This document shows positions 1 through 6,321 of a DNA stretch of 9,924 nucleotides, piece by piece. Position 1 is the first letter of the stretch. The number at the start of each line of letters is the position of its first letter. The notes under the pieces are model-generated. The model ran no database searches. It worked only from the letters and a program-made list of their open reading frames with translations, and was not told the DNA's origin. Source of the stretch: Anaerolineales bacterium (lineage in GTDB: Bacteria > Chloroflexota > Anaerolineae > Anaerolineales > Villigracilaceae); NCBI GenBank assembly GCA_025056515.1, contig JANWWB010000400.1, positions 1 through 9,924 of the forward strand, written 5' to 3'. Made by a program: the position numbers and the translations under genes.

Positions 1-409
1 CTTCGTGGATTTCATTGAGCGGGCCGTGCAGACGCACCACGCCGTCCGTCCCTTCGCTGGCCGTAGGCGCAGGGACGGCGACACTGTTTTCTGAAGTGAC
101 CAGTTTGATAGCGCATAGGATAAGTTCATTGCCGGAGCGCACCGCCTCTGCCTGGACGATCTGGCCTCGGGCTTGTATACCATCGAAGGGCAGGTCGGTA
201 TTGGCGGGAATGGTCAAGCGCGTTTGGCCGATGACCAACCAGCCTTTAGAGCGCCACAGGCGCGCCAAGCGCGGGGGGAGGCCAATACCAAACTCCTCAA
301 CATCAATTTTGAACAGCCGCGCAGCCGCAAAATGGCCGATTTCGTGCACCAAAATCATCCCGACTAAAACCAAAATAAAGACAAGACTTCCCAGTACACT
401 GATGTCCAT
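1..409 (-). CDS. M50 site-2 protease (RseP-like), N-terminal fragment
   Basis: Partial gene; translation from ATG at 409 runs 136 codons and leaves the window at base 1. A hydrophobic helix at about residues 5-21 leads into HEIGHF (residues 22-27), the HExxH zinc site of M50 intramembrane metalloproteases, followed by AARLFKIDVEEFGIGLPPRL, which is typical of RseP/RasP-type proteases just after the active site. The family cuts transmembrane helices of anti-sigma factors or leftover signal peptides inside the cytoplasmic membrane. The second catalytic half with the NxxPxxxLDG-type motif, and any PDZ domain, would lie outside the window. It follows mvaD on the same strand after 72 bases, and a TATAAT box lies in that gap. 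The start is preceded by GAGGG about 8 bases upstream. Family assignment is firm; the target is unknown. Confidence 0.85.
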   Translation of the reverse strand, partial: MDISVLGSLVFILVLVGMILVHEIGHFAAARLFKIDVEEFGIGLPPRLARLWRSKGWLVIGQTRLTIPANTDLPFDGIQARGQIVQAEAVRSGNELILCAIKLVTSENSVAVPAPTASEGTDGVVRLHGPLNEIHE

Positions 410-460
410 ACAACGTAGCCCTCATAAGACGACTTGTTTCCCGTGCTTTCTAACGCGTGG

Positions 461-466
461 ATTATA
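461..466 (-). promoter_or_regulatory. Possible -10 box for the M50 protease gene
   Basis: TATAAT read on the minus strand, 52 bases upstream of the protease ATG, in the gap after mvaD. No good -35 hexamer is seen at 16-18 bases; the nearest, TTGAAA, is only 13 bases away. The gene could instead be read through from mvaD. Confidence 0.3.
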
Positions 467-481
467 TCCTCTTTATGAATT

Positions 482-1453
482 TCAAGAAGATATCAGGCGC
501 GCTCCTCTTCCAACGTGCGTTAGGCGGACTTCTTGAATTTCAGATAGGCCGCTGAGGAGTTGGAGCACAGTTTTGGCGGCCGATTCTTCACAAATGATGT
601 GGACGTTTGGCCCGGCATCAACGGTGGCGCAGGCCGCTGTGCCTTGGGCGCGAGCTTGGCGCACAAGGTTTAAGACCTCCAGCGTGGCCGGTTGCCAATA
701 GAAGAGTGGCGGTGTTGAGGTCATCATGACAGCATGCATCATCGTCGAATCTAATTCGACAACCTCGGCAAACGCAGAAAAATCGCGTTGCAGGATGGCA
801 CGGCGGCATATCTCAAGACGTCGCGGAGCATCGGCGATTCGCGCGGCTTGCAAAGGGCTGGTTGCTGCCAGGCGATGGCCTTCGGTGGAACCAGTCTCTT
901 TATGTTTGCTTGAAAAGATGACAATCACATCCACCAATGGCCAATGTTCGGGCGGTGCAATTGAGATAGCAAACGAATCATCATCGCCCGAGCCTGGGAG
1001 CCACTCGACGAATCCGTCGGGCACCGAGCGACACGCTGACCCTGAGCCGCGCCGCGCCAATCGTGAGAGAGCGGCCGGTTCGAGCTCTAACCCTGCAGCG
1101 GCGGTCGCAGCCAACGCTAATGCTGCAAAGGCTGAGGCTGAGGAGGCTATTCCCGTCCCAACCGGGAAGTTGTTCTGACTTTCCACCATCGCCCTTTCTT
1201 GCAATCCTGCCATTTGGCGAACTAGGTCGAGAAAGTCCGAGACGCGCTTCAGGCTTGCCCCCTGGACTTCGATGCCGTTGATGGTTAGCCTGTCTGTTTC
1301 GCTTTGCCCCCAGGTGACAGTGGTGCGTGTTTCCAAACCGGCCAGGTTCATCGAAAGGGAGCCGTTGACGGGCAGACGCAGCGCTTCGTCTCGGTTGCCC
1401 CAGTATTTGATCAAGGCGATATTTGGGTGAGCCAGAGCAGTAGCGGAACTCAT
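482..1453 (-). CDS. mvaD: Mevalonate diphosphate (or phosphate) decarboxylase, GHMP kinase superfamily
   Basis: ATP-dependent decarboxylase of the mevalonate route to isopentenyl units, cytoplasmic, 323 aa, the usual bacterial length. Visible motifs are NIALIKYWGNRDE (residues 11-23), the GHMP glycine-serine loop PVGTGIASSASAF (97-109), GSACRS with the conserved Arg at 142, SKHKETGSTEGH (182-193) and DAGPNVH with the catalytic-type Asp at 279. I chose the ATG at 1453 because AAGGA lies 6 bases before it and the family homology begins there; an upstream in-frame ATG at 1498 would add 15 unrelated residues. Odd points: where classical enzymes have YWGKRD this has YWGNRD, and where they usually have a Gly-Gly pair before FVEW this has PDG. 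Some Chloroflexi (Roseiflexus) have a relative that acts on mevalonate 5-phosphate instead, so the substrate may be the mono- or the diphosphate. No other mevalonate gene is present here. Confidence 0.9.
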   Translation of the reverse strand: MSSATALAHPNIALIKYWGNRDEALRLPVNGSLSMNLAGLETRTTVTWGQSETDRLTINGIEVQGASLKRVSDFLDLVRQMAGLQERAMVESQNNFPVGTGIASSASAFAALALAATAAAGLELEPAALSRLARRGSGSACRSVPDGFVEWLPGSGDDDSFAISIAPPEHWPLVDVIVIFSSKHKETGSTEGHRLAATSPLQAARIADAPRRLEICRRAILQRDFSAFAEVVELDSTMMHAVMMTSTPPLFYWQPATLEVLNLVRQARAQGTAACATVDAGPNVHIICEESAAKTVLQLLSGLSEIQEVRLTHVGRGARLISS

Positions 1454-1500
1454 GGAGAGTCCTTTTAGGGCGGTGATCGTTCTTCGTGACAGATGCACTT

Positions 1501-1506
1501 ATTGTA
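1501..1506 (-). promoter_or_regulatory. Possible -10 box for mvaD
   Basis: TACAAT on the minus strand, 48 bases upstream of the chosen mvaD ATG. The -35 position holds only a poor match (TGTTTT). It lies after the terminator of the upstream alcohol dehydrogenase, so mvaD needs its own promoter somewhere in 1454-1690, which is the main reason to mention it. Confidence 0.3.
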
Positions 1507-1691
1507 CAATCTTTTGGTTAAGAAAAACAGAGAGCCGCTTGTGCCCTAATCGTTCGCAATTCAAGCTGAAGATGCTCTGCTGGGCAAAGAAGTGTTTCTT
1601 GAAGAACTCTTCAATCGGCAGGGCAGCACAAGCGCCCCGGGAAAAGTGTCCTTGCTGAGAGTATTTCGGTCATCAGGGGCTCGAAGAGGAC

Positions 1692-1714
1692 AAAAAGCAC
1701 GCTGGTTTTCGTGC
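1692..1714 (-). terminator. Intrinsic terminator of the alcohol dehydrogenase gene
   Basis: On the minus strand GCACG, an 8-base loop AAAACCAG, CGTGC, then TTTTT. The hairpin begins 14 bases after the dehydrogenase stop codon. The stem is only 5 bp but is GC-rich and directly followed by the T run. It separates the dehydrogenase unit from mvaD downstream. Confidence 0.7.
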
Positions 1715-1727
1715 GTTTCGCAACCGG

Positions 1728-2741
1728 TCAGGTGGAAGCGATTTGTAACACTGCTGCGCCGTTCAACTTGCCAGAGCGCATCACGTCCAAAGCATAACCG
1801 GCTTCCTCAAGAGGAAAGACTTGTATCTGGGCTTTGACCGGCACGCGCGGCGCCAAGGCTAGGAACTCTTCCCCATCCCGGCGGGTCAAGTTGGCGACCG
1901 AGCGGATGACGCGTTCCTCCCATAACAAGGAGTAGGAAAAGGCCGGGATATCGCTCATATGAATCCCACCACAGACGACCGTTCCACCTTTCCGAACGGC
2001 CTTAAGCGCTTCTACAACCAGCGCTCCAACAGGAGCGAAGATCAGAGCGGCATCTAGTGTTTCGGGAGGTTTTGTTGTAGAATCGCCCGCCCAATCTGCG
2101 CCGTGTTGCAGTGCGAATTCCTGTGCAGCACGGTCACCTGGACGGGTGAAGGCGTAGATACGTTTGCCCTCATACTTAGCGACTTGGGCGATCAAGTGCG
2201 CCGCTGCACCGAAACCGTAAATGCCGAGTCGCTCGACATGGTCTCCAGCCATACGATAGGTGCGATAACCGATCAGGCCAGCACACAAGAGCGGAGCCGC
2301 TTCTATGTCTTCGTAAGCGGGTGGTAGAGGGAAGCAAAACCGTTCGTCTGCAACGGTGTATTCGGCAAAACCACCGTCCACCGTATATCCGGTAAAGGTG
2401 GGATGGTCACACAGGTTTTCTTGGCCGCGCTGACAGGCGGAGCATGTTCCATCCGTTCCACCCAACCACGGGACTCCGACCCGCTCGCCGGTTTGGAAGC
2501 GCTCGGCGCCCGGTCCGCAGGCAACAACTTCGCCGACGATTTGATGGCCTAGAATCAGGGGAAGTTTTGGGTTAGGAAGTTCACCGTCAACGATGTGCAG
2601 GTCAGTATGGCAGACGCCACAGGCGCGTAGTTTGATCAACACTTGACCCGGCCCCGGCCGTGGAACTGGAACTTCGGCCAGGTGCAGGAACCGGGAAGCC
2701 TCGAGGAGCATAGCGCGCATGGTATTAGGAAGGTGGTTCAT
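1728..2741 (-). CDS. Zinc-dependent alcohol dehydrogenase (MDR family, CAD2-like)
   Basis: NAD(P)-dependent oxidation of an alcohol or reduction of an aldehyde, 337 aa, cytoplasmic. The GroES-like catalytic domain carries the predicted catalytic zinc ligands Cys44 (ACGVCHTD), His66 (GHQIVGEV) and Cys153 (PLLCAGLIGYR). The Rossmann domain starts with GIYGFGAAAH (173-182), and the stretch HMSDIPAF followed by RSVANLTRRDGEEFL is characteristic of this subgroup. Two departures are visible: Gln67 replaces the usual Glu after the zinc His, and the structural-zinc loop reads TDGTCSACQRGQENLC, so Asp97 replaces the first of four Cys (others 100, 103, 111). The start at 2741 is chosen for AGGAG 5 bases upstream; an in-frame ATG at 2822 would add 27 residues lying inside the upstream gene in another frame. 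The true start overlaps that gene by 17 bases. Substrate cannot be read from the sequence. Confidence 0.9.
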   Translation of the reverse strand: MNHLPNTMRAMLLEASRFLHLAEVPVPRPGPGQVLIKLRACGVCHTDLHIVDGELPNPKLPLILGHQIVGEVVACGPGAERFQTGERVGVPWLGGTDGTCSACQRGQENLCDHPTFTGYTVDGGFAEYTVADERFCFPLPPAYEDIEAAPLLCAGLIGYRTYRMAGDHVERLGIYGFGAAAHLIAQVAKYEGKRIYAFTRPGDRAAQEFALQHGADWAGDSTTKPPETLDAALIFAPVGALVVEALKAVRKGGTVVCGGIHMSDIPAFSYSLLWEERVIRSVANLTRRDGEEFLALAPRVPVKAQIQVFPLEEAGYALDVMRSGKLNGAAVLQIAST

Positions 2742-3015
2742 TTTTCTCCTGTGTTGAGAGAGAACGTCGCAACATCTCTTCCAAATCGGGAATCTCTTGG
2801 GCTGCAGCGCGCAGAATCTCAAAGCTGCGGCTAATCAGCAGCTCAATACGTTCGGAAGCAATTGGTCTGCTTTCGGCTTCTTCGAGGACTTTGACAATGT
2901 TTCCTCGCAGACCTGAAGCACGCCGTGCCCAACGCGAATCAACGGATAACCTCTCAAGACGAGAGGCCAACAATCGCAGCAATTCGATTGGCTTGGAAGA
3001 GGCGGTAAGAGACAT
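2725..3015 (-). CDS. Small helical protein of unknown function
   Basis: 96 aa, not recognised. It looks soluble and almost wholly helical, with leucine- and charge-rich amphipathic stretches (ELLRLLASRLERL near residues 11-23, ERIELLISRSFEILRAAA near 55-72) and a short polar C-terminal tail; no membrane helix, signal peptide or metal motif is seen. I consider it real because its last codons overlap the alcohol dehydrogenase start by 17 bases, with the dehydrogenase ribosome site AGGAG inside its 3' end, a layout typical of translationally coupled genes. Its own start has no clear Shine-Dalgarno sequence; the ATG at 3015 sits 11 bases after a 12-bp perfect hairpin that follows tRNA-Cys. It may be expressed by read-through from the tRNA operon or from a short leaderless transcript. 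Confidence 0.6.
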   Translation of the reverse strand: MSLTASSKPIELLRLLASRLERLSVDSRWARRASGLRGNIVKVLEEAESRPIASERIELLISRSFEILRAAAQEIPDLEEMLRRSLSTQEKNEPPS

Positions 3016-3025
3016 GCTAAATATT

Positions 3026-3053
3026 GTAGCGCAAGTCGATAGACTTGCGCTAC
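3026..3053. repeat. Perfect 12-bp palindromic hairpin after tRNA-Cys
   Basis: GTAGCGCAAGTC (3026-3037), loop GATA, GACTTGCGCTAC (3042-3053), no mismatch. It starts 4 bases past the 3' end of tRNA-Cys on the minus strand. It could terminate the tRNA operon, but what follows it on that strand (AATATTTAG) is not a proper T run. The clean symmetry with a 4-base loop is also what dispersed palindromic intergenic repeats look like. Confidence 0.85.
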
Positions 3054-3057
3054 CCTG

Positions 3058-3128
3058 AGGCGTCGACGGGATTTGAACCCGTGATCAGGGTTTTGCAGAC
3101 CCTTGCCTTGCCACTTGGCCACGACGCC
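3058..3128 (-). tRNA. tRNA-Cys (anticodon GCA)
   Basis: 71 nt cloverleaf. The acceptor stem GGCGTCG pairs with CGACGCC and the discriminator is U, as expected for tRNA-Cys. The anticodon stem AGGGT/ACCCT holds loop CTGCAAA, anticodon GCA at 3096-3094. The T arm is ACGGG-TTCAAAT-CCCGT. The 3' CCA is not encoded and must be added by the CCA enzyme. Last gene of the Phe-Gly-Cys operon. Confidence 0.95.
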
Positions 3129-3145
3129 TTACTCGGATTGAAATT

Positions 3146-3195
3146 GTGGATTGAAAACTGCTGATTGATTCCCCAATCTACAGTTTTCAATCCAC
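3146..3195. repeat. 15-bp perfect inverted repeat between tRNA-Cys and tRNA-Gly
   Basis: GTGGATTGAAAACTG (3146-3160) is the exact reverse complement of 3181-3195. Between the arms lies a nested 5-bp stem GATTG/CAATC around ATTCCC, so the whole can fold as one long hairpin with a 2x2 internal loop. GATTGAAA also recurs directly at 3136 and 3149. The hairpin falls inside the spacer of the tRNA operon, where it could guide processing or attenuate transcription, or simply be a dispersed intergenic repeat. Confidence 0.85.
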
Positions 3196-3211
3196 CATCA
3201 GTAACCCATAG

Positions 3212-3283
<72 letters not shown>

Positions 3284-3306
3284 AGATCAGTTTATGTATC
3301 TGACAG

Positions 3307-3379
3307 TGCCGAGACCCAGGATCGAACTGGGGACACCGCAATTTTCAGTCGCGTGCTCTACCAGCTGAGCTATCTCGGC
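3307..3379 (-). tRNA. tRNA-Phe (anticodon GAA)
   Basis: 73 nt. The acceptor stem GCCGAGA pairs with TCTCGGC, discriminator A. The D arm is TAGCTCAGCTGGTAGAGCA. The anticodon stem CGCGA/TTGCG (one G-U pair) holds loop CTGAAAA, anticodon GAA at 3346-3344. The T arm is CCCAG-TTCGATC-CTGGG. No encoded CCA. First gene of the operon, about 18 bases from the predicted transcription start. Confidence 0.96.
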
Positions 3380-3403
3380 CTGCTCGATTTTTTGAGTGTG
3401 AAG

Positions 3404-3432
3404 ATTTTACACGTATTGAAGGAGATTGTCAA
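3404..3432 (-). promoter_or_regulatory. Strong sigma-70-type promoter of the tRNA operon
   Basis: Minus-strand TTGACA (3432-3427), a 17-base spacer, then TAAAAT (3409-3404). The -35 box is a perfect consensus, the -10 box has one mismatch and the spacing is optimal. Transcription should start near 3397, leaving an 18-base leader before tRNA-Phe. Strength of this kind is normal for tRNA genes. Confidence 0.85.
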
Positions 3433-3806
3433 GAAAAGCTTGCTAAAATCGGACGGGAGAGGACATTCACGTTTGTTCCTTCCAGAGCCACCACGGCGTT
3501 AGATCTTGGATGACAGACCGGACCAATGGAGCCTTGAGCGGCTGGATTCGGCGGGCTCGGTGTTCGGGGATCGATGTTCAATCATGAAAACGTTTTTGGG
3601 GTCGGCTTTGAGTTTTGGAGAGCGAGGCAACATAAGCTTGGATAGGATCGCCATACTCGATGGCAGCCAAGACAAAGAGCTGATGACAACCTTCATGCAA
3701 AAATGACGAATCAAGTCGCCTACGATGAGCAAAAATCTACAATAAGCATTGAGCACTGCCAAGAGCGCTTGACCCCTGACGGATATTTGACTTCCAAATC
3801 TTCGAA
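3433..3806. other. Intergenic stretch with no assignable gene; possible gene remnant
   Basis: About 370 bases between the divergent promoters of the tRNA operon and gnd. Several frames stay open for 60-90 codons but none resembles a known family or has a convincing ribosome site. The most protein-like reading is on the minus strand from 3736 to a stop at 3578: 52 codons with no ATG, containing HEGCHQLFVLAAIEYGDP and ending KTQSRPQKRFHD. That could be the tail of a decayed gene. I see no tRNA, terminator or repeat here. Confidence 0.35.
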
Positions 3807-3836
3807 TTGCCGGATTTTCCTTACTGAGGCTATAAT
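3807..3836 (+). promoter_or_regulatory. Promoter of the gnd-zwf-pgl operon
   Basis: TTGCCG (3807-3812), an 18-base spacer, then a consensus TATAAT (3831-3836). The predicted start is near 3843, giving a leader of about 26 bases that carries GGAGGAG (3858-3864) 4 bases before the gnd ATG. No operator or riboswitch is seen in so short a leader. Confidence 0.75.
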
Positions 3837-3868
3837 AGCACCCTGTTCATCTTTTTTGGAGGAGACAT

Positions 3869-4774
3869 ATGCAAATCGGTCTTTTTGGCTTAGGACGGAT
3901 GGGCGCCAATATGGCGCGACGCTGGCATCGTGACGGGCATGAAGTGATTGTCTGTAATCGCAGCCCTGAGCCGGTAGATCAGCTTAAGGCTGAGGGACTG
4001 CGCGGGGTCTATACACTCGAAGAACTGGTCGCCGCTCTTACGCCCCCACGTGCAGTTTGGGTGATGGTGCCGAGCGGCGAGGCAACCGAGAACATTGTCC
4101 GTCGCTTGCTTGATTTACTTTCCCCTGATGATGCGATTGTAGATAGTGGCAACAGTCACTGGAAAGACAGTCAGCGCCGCTATCGTGAGTGCCGCGCACG
4201 CGGCATCCGTTTCATGGACCAGGGGACGAGCGGTGGTATTTGGGGGCTGCAAAATGGTTATTGCTTGATGCTCGGTGGCGATCGAGAGATTTTCCAGCGT
4301 CTTGAGCCGGCTTTTCAATCCCTGGCTCCGGATGGTAAGCATTATTTGTACTGTGGCCCAGCCGGGGCAGGCCACTTTGTCAAGATGGTGCATAACGGCA
4401 TTGAATACGGCATGATGCAAGCCTATGCCGAAGGGTTTGAAATCATGGCGCGGAGTGAGTTTCAGCTCCCGCTTGACCAGATTGCCTGGGTCTGGCAGAA
4501 AGGGAGTGTGGTGCGCTCGTGGTTGCTCGAACTCCTGGCCGATGCTCTCAAAGAAGATCCTCGTCTGGAGGGGGTGGAAGGCTATGTAGAAGACTCAGGG
4601 GAAGGACGTTGGACAATTCAGGCGGCCATTGATGAGGACGTCCCTGCTCCGGTTATCACGTTGGCGCTTTACCAGCGCTTTATCTCACGCCAAAAGGAAT
4701 CCTTTGCTGCCAAAGTCTTGGCGATGTTACGTAAGGGATTCGGCGGCCACGCCATACGCAAACGAAATGGGTGA
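3869..4774 (+). CDS. gnd: 6-phosphogluconate dehydrogenase, decarboxylating (short type)
   Basis: Oxidises and decarboxylates 6-phosphogluconate to ribulose 5-phosphate, making NAD(P)H; third step of the oxidative pentose phosphate branch, cytoplasmic. The 301 aa length is that of the short (YqeC/GndA-like) type rather than the roughly 470 aa long type. The Rossmann motif GLGRMG is at residues 7-12; NRS (30-32) follows the second strand without an acidic residue, which is compatible with NADP but not proof. VDSGNSHWKDS (91-101) and DQGTSGGIWGLQNG (117-130) form the substrate site. GAGHFVKMVHNGIEYG (166-181) carries the catalytic Lys172 and Glu179, spaced as in the sheep enzyme (183 and 190). 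A strong GGAGGAG fixes the start. First gene of an operon; its stop is 3 bases before zwf. Confidence 0.95.
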   Translation: MQIGLFGLGRMGANMARRWHRDGHEVIVCNRSPEPVDQLKAEGLRGVYTLEELVAALTPPRAVWVMVPSGEATENIVRRLLDLLSPDDAIVDSGNSHWKDSQRRYRECRARGIRFMDQGTSGGIWGLQNGYCLMLGGDREIFQRLEPAFQSLAPDGKHYLYCGPAGAGHFVKMVHNGIEYGMMQAYAEGFEIMARSEFQLPLDQIAWVWQKGSVVRSWLLELLADALKEDPRLEGVEGYVEDSGEGRWTIQAAIDEDVPAPVITLALYQRFISRQKESFAAKVLAMLRKGFGGHAIRKRNG

Positions 4775-4777
4775 AGT

Positions 4778-6259
4778 ATGCTTCCACGCAGACCTGAACC
4801 TTGTCTGATGGTCATTTTCGGCGCCTCTGGCGATCTGACCTATCGGAAACTGATACCCGCTTTGTATGACTTGGTTGCTGCTCGCTTGCTTCCCTCGGGA
4901 TTTGCCATCTTGGGCTTTGCTCGTAAGCCCAAGACATCTGAGACCTTCCGCCAGGAGATGCGCCGGGCTGTAGAAGAATTCGCTCGCTCAAGACCAATTC
5001 CGATCGACACGTGGGAGGATTTTGCTCGACGCTTGCACTACATGACCGGGGATTACAATAACCCGGCTGATTATCGTCGCTTGCAGCAGGAGCTAGAAGC
5101 CCTTTCGCCTGCAGGACGTTCCAACTGGATGTTTTATCTGGCTACGCCACCGGAAGTGTATCGCCCGATTGTTGAGCATATTGGCTCCGAAGTGACCTTG
5201 CAGCGCCAAGGGGGCTGGACGCGCATCATTGTCGAAAAACCGTTCGGACACGATTTAGACTCTGCACGCGCCCTCAATCAGCATCTCCACCGTTGGTTCC
5301 GTGAGGACCAAATTTACCGCATTGACCACTACCTAGGTAAAGAAACGGTTCAAAATATTTTGGTCTTTCGTTTTGCCAACGGGATCTTTGAACCGATTTG
5401 GGACCGGCGCTATGTGGACCATGTCCAAATTACCGTTGCCGAAACCTTGGGGATTGGCAATCGCGGCTCGTACTACGAGCGTGCCGGCGTGATACGCGAT
5501 ATTATGCAAAATCACATGCTCCAATTGGTCTCTTTGGTCGCCATGGAGCCGCCAGCGGAATTTACCGCCGATGCCGTGCGGAATGAAAAAGTTAAGGTCT
5601 TAAAGGCGCTGCGCGTTGATACTTCGCGTGGTGACGGGACGGTGCGAGGTCAGTACGGACCGGGTGTCATCAACGGTCAATTTGTCCCTGGTTATACCCA
5701 AGAGCAAGATGTCGCGCCCGATTCGACCACCGAGACCTACCTGGCGATGCGGTTGATGATTGACAACTGGCGTTGGGCCGGTGTGCCTTTCTACGTGCGC
5801 AGCGGCAAGCGTTTGCCACGACGAGTCACCGAGATTGCCATCCAGTTCAAGATGCCGCCCTTGCTCCTCTTTAGCGAGCGCACTGCCAACGAGATTCAGC
5901 CGAATTTATTGGTCTTGAATATCCAGCCGGATGAGGGCATCTCCTTGCGCTTCAGCGCCAAAGTCCCCGGTAGCGGGGAGAATATTCAACCTGTGATTAT
6001 GAACTTCAGTTACAATGCGCTCCAGACCCCTGTGCCAGATGCCTATGAGCGTCTGCTCCTGGATGCCATGCTGGGAGATAGCACTCTCTTCACCCGCCAT
6101 GATGAGGTAGAAGCTTCCTGGTCGGTGATTATGCCGGTCATTGAGCGTTGGCAGTCTGGTCAAGGATCGTTTCTTGAAATGTATCGAGCAGGCACTTGGG
6201 GGCCGAAGGAAGCCGATGATTTCATCGCCGCCGATGGCCGTTCTTGGAGGGTATTGTAG
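4778..6259 (+). CDS. zwf: Glucose-6-phosphate 1-dehydrogenase
   Basis: Oxidises glucose 6-phosphate to 6-phosphogluconolactone with NADP or NAD, the entry step of the oxidative pentose phosphate and Entner-Doudoroff routes. 493 aa, full length for the family. FGASGDLTYRKL (residues 14-25) is the dinucleotide-binding loop, RIDHYLGKE (181-189) is the substrate-binding signature with its Lys, and RDIMQNHMLQ with His246 is the conserved helix after the active site; VRSGKRLP in the C-terminal half is also typical. The start follows the gnd stop by 3 bases with only a weak GGGTGAAG ahead, so translation is probably coupled to gnd. Order gnd-zwf-pgl is unusual only in that the third-step enzyme comes first. 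Confidence 0.97.
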   Translation: MLPRRPEPCLMVIFGASGDLTYRKLIPALYDLVAARLLPSGFAILGFARKPKTSETFRQEMRRAVEEFARSRPIPIDTWEDFARRLHYMTGDYNNPADYRRLQQELEALSPAGRSNWMFYLATPPEVYRPIVEHIGSEVTLQRQGGWTRIIVEKPFGHDLDSARALNQHLHRWFREDQIYRIDHYLGKETVQNILVFRFANGIFEPIWDRRYVDHVQITVAETLGIGNRGSYYERAGVIRDIMQNHMLQLVSLVAMEPPAEFTADAVRNEKVKVLKALRVDTSRGDGTVRGQYGPGVINGQFVPGYTQEQDVAPDSTTETYLAMRLMIDNWRWAGVPFYVRSGKRLPRRVTEIAIQFKMPPLLLFSERTANEIQPNLLVLNIQPDEGISLRFSAKVPGSGENIQPVIMNFSYNALQTPVPDAYERLLLDAMLGDSTLFTRHDEVEASWSVIMPVIERWQSGQGSFLEMYRAGTWGPKEADDFIAADGRSWRVL

Positions 6260-6321
6260 GGTTGCTTGTCGCCCCACGGAGTGGTTTTCTGAATTTCGCT
6301 TGCTCAAAGCAGAATGCCCGA

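Noticed and set aside
726..1178. 150-codon plus-strand open frame opposite mvaD
   Set aside because: Low-complexity Ala/Arg/Glu composition, the usual shadow of a GC-rich gene on the other strand.
1592..1837. Open plus-strand frame from a GTG, with a protein-like beginning (FLEELFNRQGSTSAPGK)
   Set aside because: It runs antisense into the end of the alcohol dehydrogenase and across its terminator, has no ribosome site and no recognisable family.
3023..3028. TACAAT as a -10 box giving a leaderless transcript of the 96-aa gene
   Set aside because: It lies partly in the palindrome and nothing like a -35 box is found at 16-18 bases.
3843..3868. Leader of the gnd operon as a riboswitch or attenuator
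   Set aside because: About 26 bases, too short for any structured regulator.
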